Positions 1-10,074 of a DNA stretch of 47,896 nt are shown one piece after another. Position 1 is the first letter of the stretch. Every line of letters begins with the position of its first letter. Under the pieces are notes generated by a model. That model saw nothing but the letters and a program-made list of their open reading frames with translations. It had not been told where the DNA came from and ran no database searches. The stretch is from Candidatus Nanopelagicales bacterium. GTDB lineage: Bacteria; Actinomycetota; Actinomycetes; S36-B12. Position numbers and translations under genes: made by a program. The DNA lies in assembly GCA_017857705.1 (NCBI GenBank), contig JAFMCP010000005.1:1-47896 (forward strand), read 5' to 3'.

Positions 1-1340
1 ACCCAATTAATGTTCTGACCAGCGTTTGTATCGGCTGCGTTGGGGGATTCCAAAACTAACACTCGGCCAACCTTGTACCTACCTGATGGCGGGGCCGAGA
101 CATTGGCTGACTGAATTCCTGGCACCAAATTGATGTTGTAGGTGTATGTGACACCCGAGTATCCATTGGCTCCTGGTGAGACGGCCTTCATGGTGCAGTT
201 CCCGGAGCCCGAGTTCACGGCAAGGGTGAGTCCGGAGACCTGACAGGGACCTGTTTCACTCAGAGTGACAGGAGCGCCTGAAAGTGTACTTGCGACAAAG
301 GTGAAGTTGGATCCATTGCCCATGTTGTAGCTGCCACCATTTGACCAGTTCCCCCAGCCTGGTTGGACGAGAGTAATGACATCCGTTGATGTCGGGGCGT
401 TCACTGTTACAACATCTGTGGTGGAACCTGATCCACCGTTATTTGTCGTGTAGCTCGCGCCAAGTGTGACCTTGCCGGCGGCTGTGGGCTTCCATGAAAA
501 AGTTGCCTGCCCATTAACCAATGGAATTGAAGGACTGATCCAAGCACCGTTGACATTGAAACCAACGGATCCTTGGACACTTGAGGGGTAAACCGTTGCA
601 ACTAGGGTAACGGGTGCGCCAACACTCAAATTTGGAGGAGCTGTGAGAGAAATTGTATTACCCGAGGGTGTTGCGATTACGGCATCTTGAACGGAAGTGG
701 ACGCCGTTGCTTGACTTCCCGCTGCTGGGACATAGGTGGCAATGAAGAAGAATGTGCCTGCAGTTTTTGGTGTCCATCGATAGTAGGCGAAGGATTGCCC
801 AGCAGCTGGTCCTGCAGTGAGGTTCATCAGAACGTATTGAGCACCATTGGCATCTGTCAAACGGACTTGACCTGCAGGGGTGTATTGACTTCCACCACTA
901 CTTGTAACGTTCACATTAATAGTTGTGGATTGCCCAATTGTTGCGGTATTTGGTGCACTGACGACCGTGGTGGTCGCAACTGCACCGACAATAGTTAATG
1001 GAACTGAGTTTGATACGAATCCTTGGGAGTCGACATTCCACACGGAGAGCGAAAGAGTTGCAGCGGTCGAGGGTGTTGTAAAACTGAAGTTAACACTGGA
1101 ATCCCCAAGCCCTGTCGTAACTGTGGACCACACCTGTCCCGTTTGATCTTCGAGTTGCAATTGTCCTGCTGGAGGAGAGGAAAATGTGAAGGTGACTGTT
1201 TGAGAGATATTCGCCGAAGCAGGTCCGCTGAGTGTCCCGTCGGCGTGCGCTGCAGGGCTTGCAATTGCAATCGCTCCCGTCACCAGAGTCAGGCTGGCCA
1301 ACACACCAAAGGTGCGGCGCAGTCGCTGGGAAATGTGCAT
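1..1340 (-). CDS. Secreted Ig-like repeat surface protein, C-terminus cut by window edge
   Basis: Manual minus-strand translation from ATG at 1340 is open to the window edge (446 codons): MHISQRLRRTFGVLASLTLVTGAIAIASPAAHA|DGTLSGPASANISQTVTFTF..., a Sec signal peptide with AHA cleavage site followed by Thr/Ser/Gly-rich Ig-like beta repeats. SD-like AAGGAGC lies upstream. Missing from the ORF track because no stop lies within the window. Confidence 0.85.
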   Translation of the reverse strand, partial: MHISQRLRRTFGVLASLTLVTGAIAIASPAAHADGTLSGPASANISQTVTFTFSSPPAGQLQLEDQTGQVWSTVTTGLGDSSVNFSFTTPSTAATLSLSVWNVDSQGFVSNSVPLTIVGAVATTTVVSAPNTATIGQSTTINVNVTSSGGSQYTPAGQVRLTDANGAQYVLMNLTAGPAAGQSFAYYRWTPKTAGTFFFIATYVPAAGSQATASTSVQDAVIATPSGNTISLTAPPNLSVGAPVTLVATVYPSSVQGSVGFNVNGAWISPSIPLVNGQATFSWKPTAAGKVTLGASYTTNNGGSGSTTDVVTVNAPTSTDVITLVQPGWGNWSNGGSYNMGNGSNFTFVASTLSGAPVTLSETGPCQVSGLTLAVNSGSGNCTMKAVSPGANGYSGVTYTYNINLVPGIQSANVSAPPSGRYKVGRVLVLESPNAADTNAGQNINW

Positions 1341-1515
1341 GTAGTTGCTCCTTAAGTCGTGTTGCTGAAACACATGGGGATTTTAGGTAGCCTTCACGGT
1401 AGACCCAAAGTCCGAAAAATCCGCGCATTTGCCGCTTGAAAGGCCAAGGATCTTTGCTGACCGCACGGCCCAAAGCCCTGGTGCGTCGCTAAGTAGTACG
1501 GTTAGGCGCAGTTTC

Positions 1516-1587
<72 letters not shown>

Positions 1588-1629
1588 CCGAAGCCATCGG
1601 TTGTTGCGTTTAATTCATTGAGGAGCCCA

Positions 1630-3636
1630 GTGCAGGTCACAGTCGTAGAGGGACCGGTTTCGCGTGTTGGTGACCTTGAAGCCGGCGCCAGTGCAGCTGT
1701 CCTGTTTCCTAAGCAGAGTGGGATGGTCGCGGCGCTCGTTAATGGAGTGATCGTCGATCTGGTGGCTCCGTTAGAAGAGGGCGATACGGTTTCAGGAGTT
1801 CACATTTCCAGCCCCGAGGGTTTGGCAATTTTGCGGCACTCTGCTGCTCACATAGCGGCGCAGGCTACCCAAAAGCTGATCCCCGCTGCGAAACTGGGAA
1901 TAGGGCCACCGATTACCGACGGTTTTTATTATGAGTTTGATCTGCCAGAGCCATTGAAGCCGGAAGATCTAGAGGCAATTGAAAAAGAGATGGTGAGCAT
2001 CATTAAATCTCGGCAGCGTTTCAGTCGCCGAGTAGTCACTCGAGATGAAGCTGTCGCCGAACTCGCGGGTGAGCCATTTAAGTTGCGTCTGATCGGGTCC
2101 GACTCAGGTGCAGAAATTCTCGACCCAGAGGTGATGGAAGTCGGGGGAACTGAGCTCACCATCTATGACAATGTTGATGTAAAAACAGGGGAGACCTGTT
2201 GGAGTGATCTTTGTCGAGGGCCCCATGTTCCAGATACTTCCTACATTCCACAAAATGCAATCAAAGTGATGCGCTCTTCTGCCGCTTATTGGTTAGGTGA
2301 TCAAAAACAGGAATCCCTGCAGAGGCTTTATGGAACTGCCTGGCCGAGTAAAGAAGAACTACGCGGTTATCTAGAGTTCTTGTCCGAAGCAGAAAAGCGC
2401 GATCACCGCAAACTCGGTGCCGAATTAGATTTGTTCTCATTCCCCGAGGAAGTCGGATCAGGGCTAGCCGTCTTCCACCCGAAAGGTGGAATCGTTCGCC
2501 GAGTGATGGAGGACTACTCCCGCAAAAGGCACGAAGAAGCAGGCTACGAGTTTGTTAACACTCCGCACATCACCAAAGGTGCCCTATTTGAAAAGTCAGG
2601 TCACCTTGACTGGTATTCGGACGGCATGTATCCACCGATGCACTTGGACTCAGAATTTCACCCCGACGGGCAGGTGAAACGTCAAGGTGCTGACTACTAC
2701 CTCAAGCCGATGAACTGCCCCATGCACAACCTGATTTTCTCAGCGCGAGGGCGCTCCTACCGTGAACTTCCCATGCGTCTCTTTGAATTTGGAACCGTAT
2801 ATCGGTACGAGAAATCGGGAGTTGTTCACGGGTTGACACGTGCCCGGGGCTTCACTCAAGACGACGCTCATATTTATTGCACCTTGGAGCAACTACCAGA
2901 AGAACTAAATTCTTTGTTGGAATTTGTTCTCGGTTTGTTGCGCGATTATGGTCTGTCAGACTTTTATTTGGAGTTGTCGACTAAAAACCCAGAAAAGTGC
3001 GTTGGAACCGATGAGGAATGGGATGTGGCCACCGATTTTCTGCGATTGGCCGCCCAAAAACAAAATTTGGAGTTAGTACTTGACGAGGGCGGTGCAGCCT
3101 TTTATGGACCGAAGATATCAGTCCAGGCGAAGGATGCCATTGGGCGAACCTGGCAAATGTCTACGATTCAGGTTGACTTTCAATTACCTCAAAGATTTGA
3201 CCTGGAGTATCAGGGGTCGGACGGAGCAAAACAACGACCAATCATGGTGCATCGCGCACTTTTTGGTTCCATTGAACGTTTCTTCGCGGTCCTCCTTGAG
3301 CACTACGCGGGTGCGTTCCCTCCTTGGTTAGCACCCATTCAGGTTGAAGGAATTCCAATTTCTGATTCACACGTCGATTACCTTGAGGGTATTGCGGGAC
3401 AAATGCGATCACTTGGCATCCGAGTGGAAGTTGATTCATCCGATGACCGCATGCAGAAAAAAATTCGTAATGCCCAGAAGCAAAAGGTTCCTTTTATGTT
3501 GATCGCAGGTGACGAAGACGTAGCAGCTGGGGCCGTTTCATTTAGGTACCGTGATGGAACCCAAAAGAATGGCGTGGCTATCGCGGATGCTATTAATGAG
3601 ATCGCCTCGGCAATTGCGGACCGAGTGCAGGTCTAA
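1630..3636 (+). CDS. thrS: Threonyl-tRNA synthetase
   Basis: 672-aa ORF with class II aaRS motifs and TGS-like N-terminus ([64 protein letters not shown]). GTG at 1630 preceded by GAGGAG is preferred over TTG at 1618. Confidence 0.97.
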   Translation: MQVTVVEGPVSRVGDLEAGASAAVLFPKQSGMVAALVNGVIVDLVAPLEEGDTVSGVHISSPEGLAILRHSAAHIAAQATQKLIPAAKLGIGPPITDGFYYEFDLPEPLKPEDLEAIEKEMVSIIKSRQRFSRRVVTRDEAVAELAGEPFKLRLIGSDSGAEILDPEVMEVGGTELTIYDNVDVKTGETCWSDLCRGPHVPDTSYIPQNAIKVMRSSAAYWLGDQKQESLQRLYGTAWPSKEELRGYLEFLSEAEKRDHRKLGAELDLFSFPEEVGSGLAVFHPKGGIVRRVMEDYSRKRHEEAGYEFVNTPHITKGALFEKSGHLDWYSDGMYPPMHLDSEFHPDGQVKRQGADYYLKPMNCPMHNLIFSARGRSYRELPMRLFEFGTVYRYEKSGVVHGLTRARGFTQDDAHIYCTLEQLPEELNSLLEFVLGLLRDYGLSDFYLELSTKNPEKCVGTDEEWDVATDFLRLAAQKQNLELVLDEGGAAFYGPKISVQAKDAIGRTWQMSTIQVDFQLPQRFDLEYQGSDGAKQRPIMVHRALFGSIERFFAVLLEHYAGAFPPWLAPIQVEGIPISDSHVDYLEGIAGQMRSLGIRVEVDSSDDRMQKKIRNAQKQKVPFMLIAGDEDVAAGAVSFRYRDGTQKNGVAIADAINEIASAIADRVQV

Positions 3637-3637
3637 A

Positions 3638-4141
3638 ATGAGTCCGTCATGGGACCGGATCTACACGCCACACAGGTTGGAGTATTTGCGTGGCGGTAAT
3701 AACCCAGATGTCTGCCCGTTCTGTGTTGCGCCAGATCTCGACGACAATGAAGAATTGGATCTGGTCGCTCACCGTGGCGAAGTAGCATATGTAGTTCTCA
3801 ATCTTTACCCGTACAACGCAGGACATCTATTGATTTGTCCGTATCGACATGTGGCGGACTACACGGAGTTAACTGATGCAGAGCGCAATGAAATCGCGGT
3901 GCTCACACAGGAAGCCATGGAAACCTTACGTGTGATTTCAGGTGCACAGGGTTTTAACCTTGGGATGAATCAGGGTTCAATTTCGGGAGCGGGGATTGCC
4001 GGTCACCTTCACCAACATGTCGTTCCCCGTTGGGGAGGTGACGCGAACTTTATGCCGATTATTGGTGAAACAAAAGTGCTTCCACAGCTACTTACTCAAA
4101 CGCGTGATTTATTGCTAGAGGGTTGGACTTCGCGGAACTAA
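3638..4141 (+). CDS. HIT-domain protein (Ap4A phosphorylase/hydrolase-like)
   Basis: HIT triad HLHQHVVPRW and CPFC zinc-like motif. Downstream of thrS as in mycobacteria. ATG at 3638 starts in-frame inside the longer track ORF. Confidence 0.92.
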   Translation: MSPSWDRIYTPHRLEYLRGGNNPDVCPFCVAPDLDDNEELDLVAHRGEVAYVVLNLYPYNAGHLLICPYRHVADYTELTDAERNEIAVLTQEAMETLRVISGAQGFNLGMNQGSISGAGIAGHLHQHVVPRWGGDANFMPIIGETKVLPQLLTQTRDLLLEGWTSRN

Positions 4142-5156
4142 CGGAACTGCCTGCGGGAATCTTGCAGTTCGCTGCGATTCGCACGATTTCACCGGCATAA
4201 GTTGTTGACTTAGCCTGACCTGTGATTGAGTGAATTTGGGTAATGTGTATTTCATTGCTGTCGGCAAAGTACGTGCCAATTAGGAGTTCACCTTGCCAAA
4301 CACGCAGGTATCCATCTCCGAGTGAAGAGGCTAGGAGTTCTCCATTGGGCATATGTGCCGGCGTCCACGGTTCGGGATCAAGGTCACACGCGAAATTTGC
4401 CAGTTCACTAACTCCTATGGAGCCAGCTATAGCGAAAACTGGGATAATTTCTCGTCGAGTGGTTGCACTAATCAGTTGATCGCGTAATTGATCGACGGAT
4501 TCAAATCCTTGGTCAATAACTGAAAGGATTAGTTCCTCATCTGTGCTGGTGACAACCACAGCTTTGGTCAGTGCATCAATGTGTGATTCGATCAGGTCGT
4601 AGTGGGCTTGCTCCAGTTCATGTGCCTCAGGTGCGCCATGAGGTCTGGGAACCCTAATTTCCAGTGAAACTAGGTCAAGAATTCCGCCTACCTCAGGTTG
4701 ATCAAATGATTCTGAATCAGAGAGGACTGGCAAAGTAATAGCAACAGCATGGTGGCGCTGATCCATCACTCGTGAAATGACTGCCAAAGATTCATCAAAG
4801 TTTGCCCTCGGAGAATCAAGCCCGGTTACAGCAACCATGAGCGGACGGAATTGAGCAACCTCCTGGGCGCGTTGAATTGATTCTCCATCAAGGCCTTGGG
4901 AACTGTCGACCACCAGCAAGGCTATGTCTGCACCCCAACCCAAATACGAGCCGAGTTGGGGTGGATCAAAGGCTTCGGGCATTGCGTCAAAGGCTGTGAG
5001 AATGACGCTGACACCAAAAGTGATTGTTGGGTCAGCTTCATTGTCCACAGGTAAATTTAAAGGACTAAATCTTTGGTATTCATTGATCTGATGGGCAACG
5101 GCTTTGGCCAGAGTGGAATCGCTCGCTAGCACTGCGATTGATGCATTGATTGGCAC
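4092..5156 (-). CDS. Degenerate EF-G-like (EF-G2-type) protein: pseudo-G domain plus domain II, lacking domains III-V
   Basis: 354 aa, GTG start. Alignable by eye to actinobacterial EF-G-like proteins (VAVTGLDSPRANFDESLAVISR vs VVVTKLDhxRADFDxxLA; TDEELILSVIDQGFESVDQLRDQLISATTRREIIPVFAIAGSIGVSEL vs EDExLMDRYLxGExIDxxxLIxDLExAVxRGxFxPVxPV; domain II-like DGYLRVWQGELL...TTYAGEIVRIA). P-loop, DxxG and NKxD are not intact. Confidence 0.75.
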   Translation of the reverse strand: MPINASIAVLASDSTLAKAVAHQINEYQRFSPLNLPVDNEADPTITFGVSVILTAFDAMPEAFDPPQLGSYLGWGADIALLVVDSSQGLDGESIQRAQEVAQFRPLMVAVTGLDSPRANFDESLAVISRVMDQRHHAVAITLPVLSDSESFDQPEVGGILDLVSLEIRVPRPHGAPEAHELEQAHYDLIESHIDALTKAVVVTSTDEELILSVIDQGFESVDQLRDQLISATTRREIIPVFAIAGSIGVSELANFACDLDPEPWTPAHMPNGELLASSLGDGYLRVWQGELLIGTYFADSNEIHITQIHSITGQAKSTTYAGEIVRIAANCKIPAGSSVSSAKSNPLAINHAFE

Positions 5157-5162
5157 GGACGG

Positions 5163-5168
5163 ACGGTA
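5163..5168 (-). promoter_or_regulatory. Putative -10 (TACCGT) for the EF-G-like gene, leaderless spacing
   Basis: Minus strand TACCGT-CCGTCC-GTG: 6 nt between hexamer and start codon. Confidence 0.5.
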
Positions 5169-5172
5169 GCAT
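5167..5172 (+). promoter_or_regulatory. Putative -10 (TAGCAT) for pgsA, leaderless spacing
   Basis: TAGCAT-CAACCCA-ATG: 7 nt between hexamer and start codon; overlaps the divergent hexamer by TA. Confidence 0.45.
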
Positions 5173-5179
5173 CAACCCA

Positions 5180-5797
5180 ATGTTGAACAATCCCAAAGCA
5201 CGCCAAGCGGTGAGTGGGCTTCTCAATCCGCCTGCAAAACTGCTTTTGCGCCTTCACGTTTCACCCGATGCTGTCACACTGGTAGGAACGCTCGGAGCAG
5301 TGTTGTGCGCAGTGCTGTTCATTGCACAAGGAAGTTTTGTATTAGGCGTTTTGGGAGTGATCCTTTTTGCAGTGGCTGATCTACTTGATGGAACCATGGC
5401 CCGAATGAAGGGTACGAGTGGCCCGTGGGGGAACTTCTTGGACGCTTCATTGGATCGAGTCGCGGACGGTGCCATCTTTGGATCAGTCGCCTTTTGGGCC
5501 GCAAGCTCCGATCAAATGTGGCTTGTGGTGGGAACTTTGATCGCACTGGTCGCTGGGCAGGTCACGAGTTACACAAAAGCTCGGGCTGAAGCCGTGGGAG
5601 CTGAAGCGAATGTGGGACTGGTGGAAAGGGCCGAGCGACTTATTGCGATTCTTGCAGCCCTGTTCCTTGCTGGACTTGGAGTGTCGTGGGTCTTGGACAT
5701 TGTTGTGTGGGCTTTAGCAGTTCTTGGGTTACTTACTGTTGTTCAGCGGGTTATTCACGTGCGCAAGCAACTCAAGCCGCGCACTGAAAATCTGTAG
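5180..5797 (+). CDS. pgsA: CDP-alcohol phosphatidyltransferase (phosphatidylinositol phosphate synthase-like)
   Basis: CDP-alcohol phosphatidyltransferase signature DGTMARMKGTSGPWGNFLDASLDRVADG; synteny with the actinobacterial PIM cluster. ATG at 5180 preferred over TTG at 5150. Confidence 0.9.
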   Translation: MLNNPKARQAVSGLLNPPAKLLLRLHVSPDAVTLVGTLGAVLCAVLFIAQGSFVLGVLGVILFAVADLLDGTMARMKGTSGPWGNFLDASLDRVADGAIFGSVAFWAASSDQMWLVVGTLIALVAGQVTSYTKARAEAVGAEANVGLVERAERLIAILAALFLAGLGVSWVLDIVVWALAVLGLLTVVQRVIHVRKQLKPRTENL

Positions 5798-5805
5798 CGG
5801 TTTTT

Positions 5806-6708
5806 ATGGCCAATAAAAAAGATGTCGCGGACTCAGTCACGAACTGGGCTTACAGCGCGGGTTGGGCGGCGACAAAGCGGTTACCAGAACGGGCAGCACA
5901 GCAAGTATTTCGAACAGCGGCGGACACTCTGTGGTGGCAAGACGCGGGAGGTGTTGACCAACTGTCGAAAAACTTAGCTAGGGTCCGTCCAGATCTTGAC
6001 GCAAATGAATTAAACAAACTCACCCGAACGGGAATGCGCAGTTATATGCGCTACTGGTGTGAGGCATTTCGATTACCGAAAATGGCCCCTGAGCATTTCC
6101 AGACCGGGTTCCAATTACGCGGGGTTGAATTACTTGATCGAGCAATGGATGCCGGAAAAGGTGCGCTGATGATCCCGGGACATATGGCCAATTGGGATTT
6201 AGCCGGAGCATGGGGCGCCCAAAGATACGGGCGAGTCACGACCGTCGCCGAACGACTCAGACCTGAGAAACTCTTTAACCAGTTTTTGCAGTACCGCGAG
6301 TCGCTCGGGATGGAGGTTCTACCATTGGGTGATTCTGAAGTGATGCGCAATCTGGTAAATCGATTGAAATCGGGGGGGCTTGTTGCGCTCCTAGGTGACC
6401 GCGACATATCGGGTAGCGGGGTCACCGTTGACTTTTTTGGCGAGGCCGCAGGTTTTCCGGCTGGACCAGCGACTTTGGCAATACTCACAGGTGCTCCGCT
6501 GTACCCCGTAACAATGCATTTTGAGGGCCCCCTTTGCGTAGGGGTTGTGCATGATCGAGTGGAAGTACCCGAATCGCTACCTAAGCGTGAACGGGTCGCC
6601 CACATGACCCAGCAGATTGCTCGGGCGTATGAAATCGGAATCGCAGAGCACCCGGAGGACTGGCACATGTTGCAAAGAGTGTGGCTCGCGGATCGGAAGC
6701 CCCGATGA
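5806..6708 (+). CDS. LpxL/HtrB-family acyltransferase (phosphatidylinositol mannoside acyltransferase)
   Basis: Lysophospholipid acyltransferase-like fold (ALMIPGHMANWDLAGAW, LGDRDISGSGVTVDFFGEAAGFPAGPATLA); between pgsA and pimA. Confidence 0.88.
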   Translation: MANKKDVADSVTNWAYSAGWAATKRLPERAAQQVFRTAADTLWWQDAGGVDQLSKNLARVRPDLDANELNKLTRTGMRSYMRYWCEAFRLPKMAPEHFQTGFQLRGVELLDRAMDAGKGALMIPGHMANWDLAGAWGAQRYGRVTTVAERLRPEKLFNQFLQYRESLGMEVLPLGDSEVMRNLVNRLKSGGLVALLGDRDISGSGVTVDFFGEAAGFPAGPATLAILTGAPLYPVTMHFEGPLCVGVVHDRVEVPESLPKRERVAHMTQQIARAYEIGIAEHPEDWHMLQRVWLADRKPR

Positions 6709-7895
6709 CCATAAAAAGGATTGGAATCGTGTGCCCGTACTCATGGGATGTGCCGGGGGGAGTTCGTAGTCACGTTGCTGATCTCGCATTGACGCTTCAG
6801 GGCAAAGGTTATGAAGTGAGTGTCTTGGCGCCAGTCGAAGACCCAGACACCTTGCCCGACTATGTCTTCGATGGAGGACGACCAATTGCTGTCTCCTACA
6901 ACGGAGCCGTCGCTCGGTTAAGTTTTGGAGTTCGAGCAACAAGACGTGTTCGTCAATGGATCCGTGAGGGCGATTTTGACATCGTGCATATTCACGAACC
7001 AGTCGCGCCGAGTTCCTCGCTCCTAACGTGCTGGGCAGCAAGGGGACCGCTTGTGGCCACTTGGCATTCAGCTCATGAGCGCTCTCGCATACTTTCTGCC
7101 GGCTACTACGTCGCACAAACGGCAATGGAAAAAATCCGTGGACGGATTGCAGTGAGTGAGGCGGCTCGGGAAACCCTGGTGCGCCATATCGGCGGAGATG
7201 CTGTTTTGATTCCAAATGGGGTTCGCGTGGCGGATTTCAGGGATCAGGAAAGTGTCTCACTTGAGGGCACCCAAAAAATCCTGTTTTTGGGGCGAATCGA
7301 TGAACCACGCAAAGGTCTTGAGGTACTCCTTCATGCTTTGCCACAAGTTTTTGGTGCATTGGATCGCTGTGAGGTAATAATTGCAGGGCCGGGCGATGAA
7401 AAAGAATATGAGGAGTTCATCGATCCAAACTGGGGTAATCGGGTCAGGTTCGTAGGAGCCATCTCCGATGAAGAGAAACGACGAACCCTGCACCAAGCCG
7501 ATCTATATGTTGCCCCACACACAGGTGGTGAATCATTTGGCATTGTTTTGGCTGAAGCTATGGCCGCGGGAACAGCCGTCGTGGCATCAGATTTGCCCGC
7601 ATTTGATCGGGTACTTCAATCCGGGAAGTCGGGAAGGCTGTTCCCAGTCGGCAACTCACAAGCGTTGGGAGAGGCAATCGTTGAGTTACTCACCGACGCT
7701 GATCAACGGCAGACACTCGTTGAAGAAGGAAATATTCGAGTGATGGACTTTGACTGGGATCACGTGGTGGCGGACGTCATCGCTGTATATGAAGCGGTCT
7801 ACACCCCAGGTGAAAAAGTTGAAGAGGATTTACGAGGACAAGTGGTAGGTAGATTTGCGAGCAGATCCATCCGTTTTAGCGAGGAGCGGACATGA
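6705..7895 (+). CDS. pimA: GDP-mannose-dependent phosphatidylinositol alpha-mannosyltransferase (GT4)
   Basis: GT4 motifs (VCPYSWDVPGGVRSHV, LGRIDEPRKGLEVLLHAL, ESFGIVLAEAMAAGTAVVASDLPAF). ATG at 6705 overlaps the upstream stop. Confidence 0.93.
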   Translation: MTIKRIGIVCPYSWDVPGGVRSHVADLALTLQGKGYEVSVLAPVEDPDTLPDYVFDGGRPIAVSYNGAVARLSFGVRATRRVRQWIREGDFDIVHIHEPVAPSSSLLTCWAARGPLVATWHSAHERSRILSAGYYVAQTAMEKIRGRIAVSEAARETLVRHIGGDAVLIPNGVRVADFRDQESVSLEGTQKILFLGRIDEPRKGLEVLLHALPQVFGALDRCEVIIAGPGDEKEYEEFIDPNWGNRVRFVGAISDEEKRRTLHQADLYVAPHTGGESFGIVLAEAMAAGTAVVASDLPAFDRVLQSGKSGRLFPVGNSQALGEAIVELLTDADQRQTLVEEGNIRVMDFDWDHVVADVIAVYEAVYTPGEKVEEDLRGQVVGRFASRSIRFSEERT

Positions 7896-8440
7896 CGATA
7901 TGGATTTTTTTCACAGTAATCCTTGTTTTACTTTTTGCCTTTTTCGTTCTTTATCTAGGGATGACTGCCGGTCGAATTGATCGACTCCACCGGCGAATTG
8001 ACGTGGCGTTGATTTCATTGGACTCACATCTACTTCGACGCTCGGGGGTAACCCTTGAACTCGCTTCAAGTGGCTTATTGGACCCTGCTTCATCCGTGCT
8101 AATTTCTGAAGCTGCCCACGCTGCGCGATTGTCAACAGATTTGTCGTCAACACATCGCGATCGGGCAGAATCTGAACTCACCTCAGCACTGAATGCGGTA
8201 CTGGATGTGGAGGAAATCGAACTCATTCAGGGTGAAATCGGTGGTTCTGAGATCCTTGAAGAATGCTCAGCGGCCTCTAGGCGGGTTGAACTCTCACGAC
8301 GTTTTCTCAACGATGCGGTCCGGGCTTGCGTGCAGTTGCGCCAGCAACGTTCCGCACGTTGGTTTCACCTCGCGGGGCACACCCCTCTCCCTCAAACTCG
8401 TGAGATTTATGACCATGTTGAGATTTCAGAACGCAGCTAG
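7892..8440 (+). CDS. LemA-like membrane-anchored protein
   Basis: N-terminal TM helix, then coiled helical region ending ELSRRFLNDAVRACVQLRQQRSARWFHLAGHTPLP, which resembles the LemA RRFYNDAVRDYN...ARLFGF pattern. Confidence 0.6.
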   Translation: MTIWIFFTVILVLLFAFFVLYLGMTAGRIDRLHRRIDVALISLDSHLLRRSGVTLELASSGLLDPASSVLISEAAHAARLSTDLSSTHRDRAESELTSALNAVLDVEEIELIQGEIGGSEILEECSAASRRVELSRRFLNDAVRACVQLRQQRSARWFHLAGHTPLPQTREIYDHVEISERS

Positions 8441-8562
8441 ATTGCCAGGGCCGCATATTTGGTCAGTGCGGGTGGAAATGCTGGAGAGGCCGTGTTCCCC
8501 TATCATTGGATCGTTCGTTAGGTGAACCCACGATTGATCATCAATTTTGAAGGATGGCAAGT

Positions 8563-9456
8563 ATGTCTAGTGAAATCAGCACCGGTACCAGCCGCGTAAA
8601 GCGTGGAATGGCCGAAATGCTCAAGGGCGGTGTGATCATGGATGTGGTCAACGTCGAGCAAGCCAAAATAGCTGAAGACGCAGGTGCGGTTGCGGTCATG
8701 GCACTTGAGCGAGTGCCAGCGGATATTCGCGCCGAGGGTGGCGTGAGTCGCATGTCAGACCCAGACATGATCGATGCCATCAGGGCAGCTGTCAGCATTC
8801 CAGTGATGGCAAAGGTTCGGATAGGACACTTCGCGGAAGCTCAGATTTTGGAATCACTCGGAGTGGACTACATCGATGAATCAGAGGTTTTATCACCGGC
8901 TGATTATGCAAACCACATTGATAAGTGGAAGTTCACCGTGCCCTTCGTGTGCGGCGCGACCAACCTCGGCGAAGCGCTGCGTCGTCTGACCGAAGGCGCC
9001 GCGATGATCCGCTCAAAAGGCGAGGCTGGCACCGGCGACGTGTCCAATGCGGTAACACATATGCGTAAAATCAGATCGGAAGTATTGCGTCTTTCATCCA
9101 TGGCACCCGACGAACTCTTTGTGGCAGCCAAAGAATTACAGGCTCCTTATGATCTTGTAGCGGAGGTTGCCCGAACTGGATCACTCCCCACGGTCCTCTT
9201 CACTGCAGGTGGGATTGCAACGCCTGCCGACGCCGCACTCATGATGCAGCTTGGTGCTGATGGCGTTTTCGTCGGTAGCGGAATCTTCAAATCAGGTAAC
9301 CCAGCAGAGCGTGCGAATGCGGTAGTGCAGGCAACAATGCACTATGACAACCCCGATGTCATCGCAAAGGTGAGCCGAGGGTTAGGTGAGGCGATGGTTG
9401 GTATCAATGTTGCGGATATTCCGGTCCATCACCGTCTGGAAGATCGTGGCTGGTAA
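8563..9456 (+). CDS. pdxS: Pyridoxal 5'-phosphate synthase lyase subunit PdxS
   Basis: Highly conserved PdxS ([45 protein letters not shown]). ATG at 8563 has SD GAAGGA, so it is preferred to 8554. Confidence 0.98.
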   Translation: MSSEISTGTSRVKRGMAEMLKGGVIMDVVNVEQAKIAEDAGAVAVMALERVPADIRAEGGVSRMSDPDMIDAIRAAVSIPVMAKVRIGHFAEAQILESLGVDYIDESEVLSPADYANHIDKWKFTVPFVCGATNLGEALRRLTEGAAMIRSKGEAGTGDVSNAVTHMRKIRSEVLRLSSMAPDELFVAAKELQAPYDLVAEVARTGSLPTVLFTAGGIATPADAALMMQLGADGVFVGSGIFKSGNPAERANAVVQATMHYDNPDVIAKVSRGLGEAMVGINVADIPVHHRLEDRGW

Positions 9457-9462
9457 GTCTTA

Positions 9463-10074
9463 ATGCAGTCAGTTCCCACAATTGGGGTGCTGGCCATTCA
9501 AGGTGGAGTTCGTGAGCACCTTCACGCACTTGAACTATCGGGGGCACGCGGCACTCTGGTTAAAACGCGTATGCAGCTTGATGAGGTCGCCGCTTTAATT
9601 ATTCCCGGAGGCGAGTCCAGCACCATGGATAAGCTGGCGCGAACTTTCGGGTTGATGGAGCCCCTGCGTGAGGCACGCGCGGGTGGGCTGCCGATGTTTG
9701 GCTCATGCGCGGGAATGATTATGTTGGCTGACCGCATTTCCGGGGCGATTGCGGATCAAGAGTCGATAGGTGGCCTAGATATAACCGTCGAGCGGAACGC
9801 GTTCGGCGGGCAAACACACTCATTTGAGACCGGGATTGTGATCAAAGGGATTAGGGATCCAGAGCAAGAATTCGAGGGTGTATTTATTCGGGCCCCTTGG
9901 GTGATCACAGCAGGTGAATCCACAGATGTAATTGCAGAGATAAGTTCGGGCCCGCACGAGGGTAGGATCGTGGGAGTGCGAAGTGACACTCTGATGGCAA
10001 CGTCATTTCACCCTGAATTAACCGCGGACCCTAGGGTCCATGAGTTGTTTGTAGAGATGGTGAGGAATTCATGA
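9463..10074 (+). CDS. pdxT: Pyridoxal 5'-phosphate synthase glutaminase subunit PdxT
   Basis: [42 protein letters not shown]. Confidence 0.97.
   Translation: MQSVPTIGVLAIQGGVREHLHALELSGARGTLVKTRMQLDEVAALIIPGGESSTMDKLARTFGLMEPLREARAGGLPMFGSCAGMIMLADRISGAIADQESIGGLDITVERNAFGGQTHSFETGIVIKGIRDPEQEFEGVFIRAPWVITAGESTDVIAEISSGPHEGRIVGVRSDTLMATSFHPELTADPRVHELFVEMVRNS

Noticed and set aside
995-1473. Minus-strand track ORFs 995..1270 and 1090..1473 and plus-strand 687..998, 1023..1355
   Set aside because: They are shadow frames of the real minus-strand Ig-like protein running 1340 to the window edge.
4092-5156. Treating the EF-G-like ORF as a simple pseudogene
   Set aside because: Uninterrupted frame over 354 codons with promoter-like sequence and retained secondary-structure pattern argues against simple decay, though dN/dS is needed.
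6051-7215. Long minus-strand ORFs 6051..6668 (205 aa) and 6577..7215 (212 aa)
   Set aside because: Antisense to confident acyltransferase and pimA genes; compositionally odd translations with no recognisable motifs.
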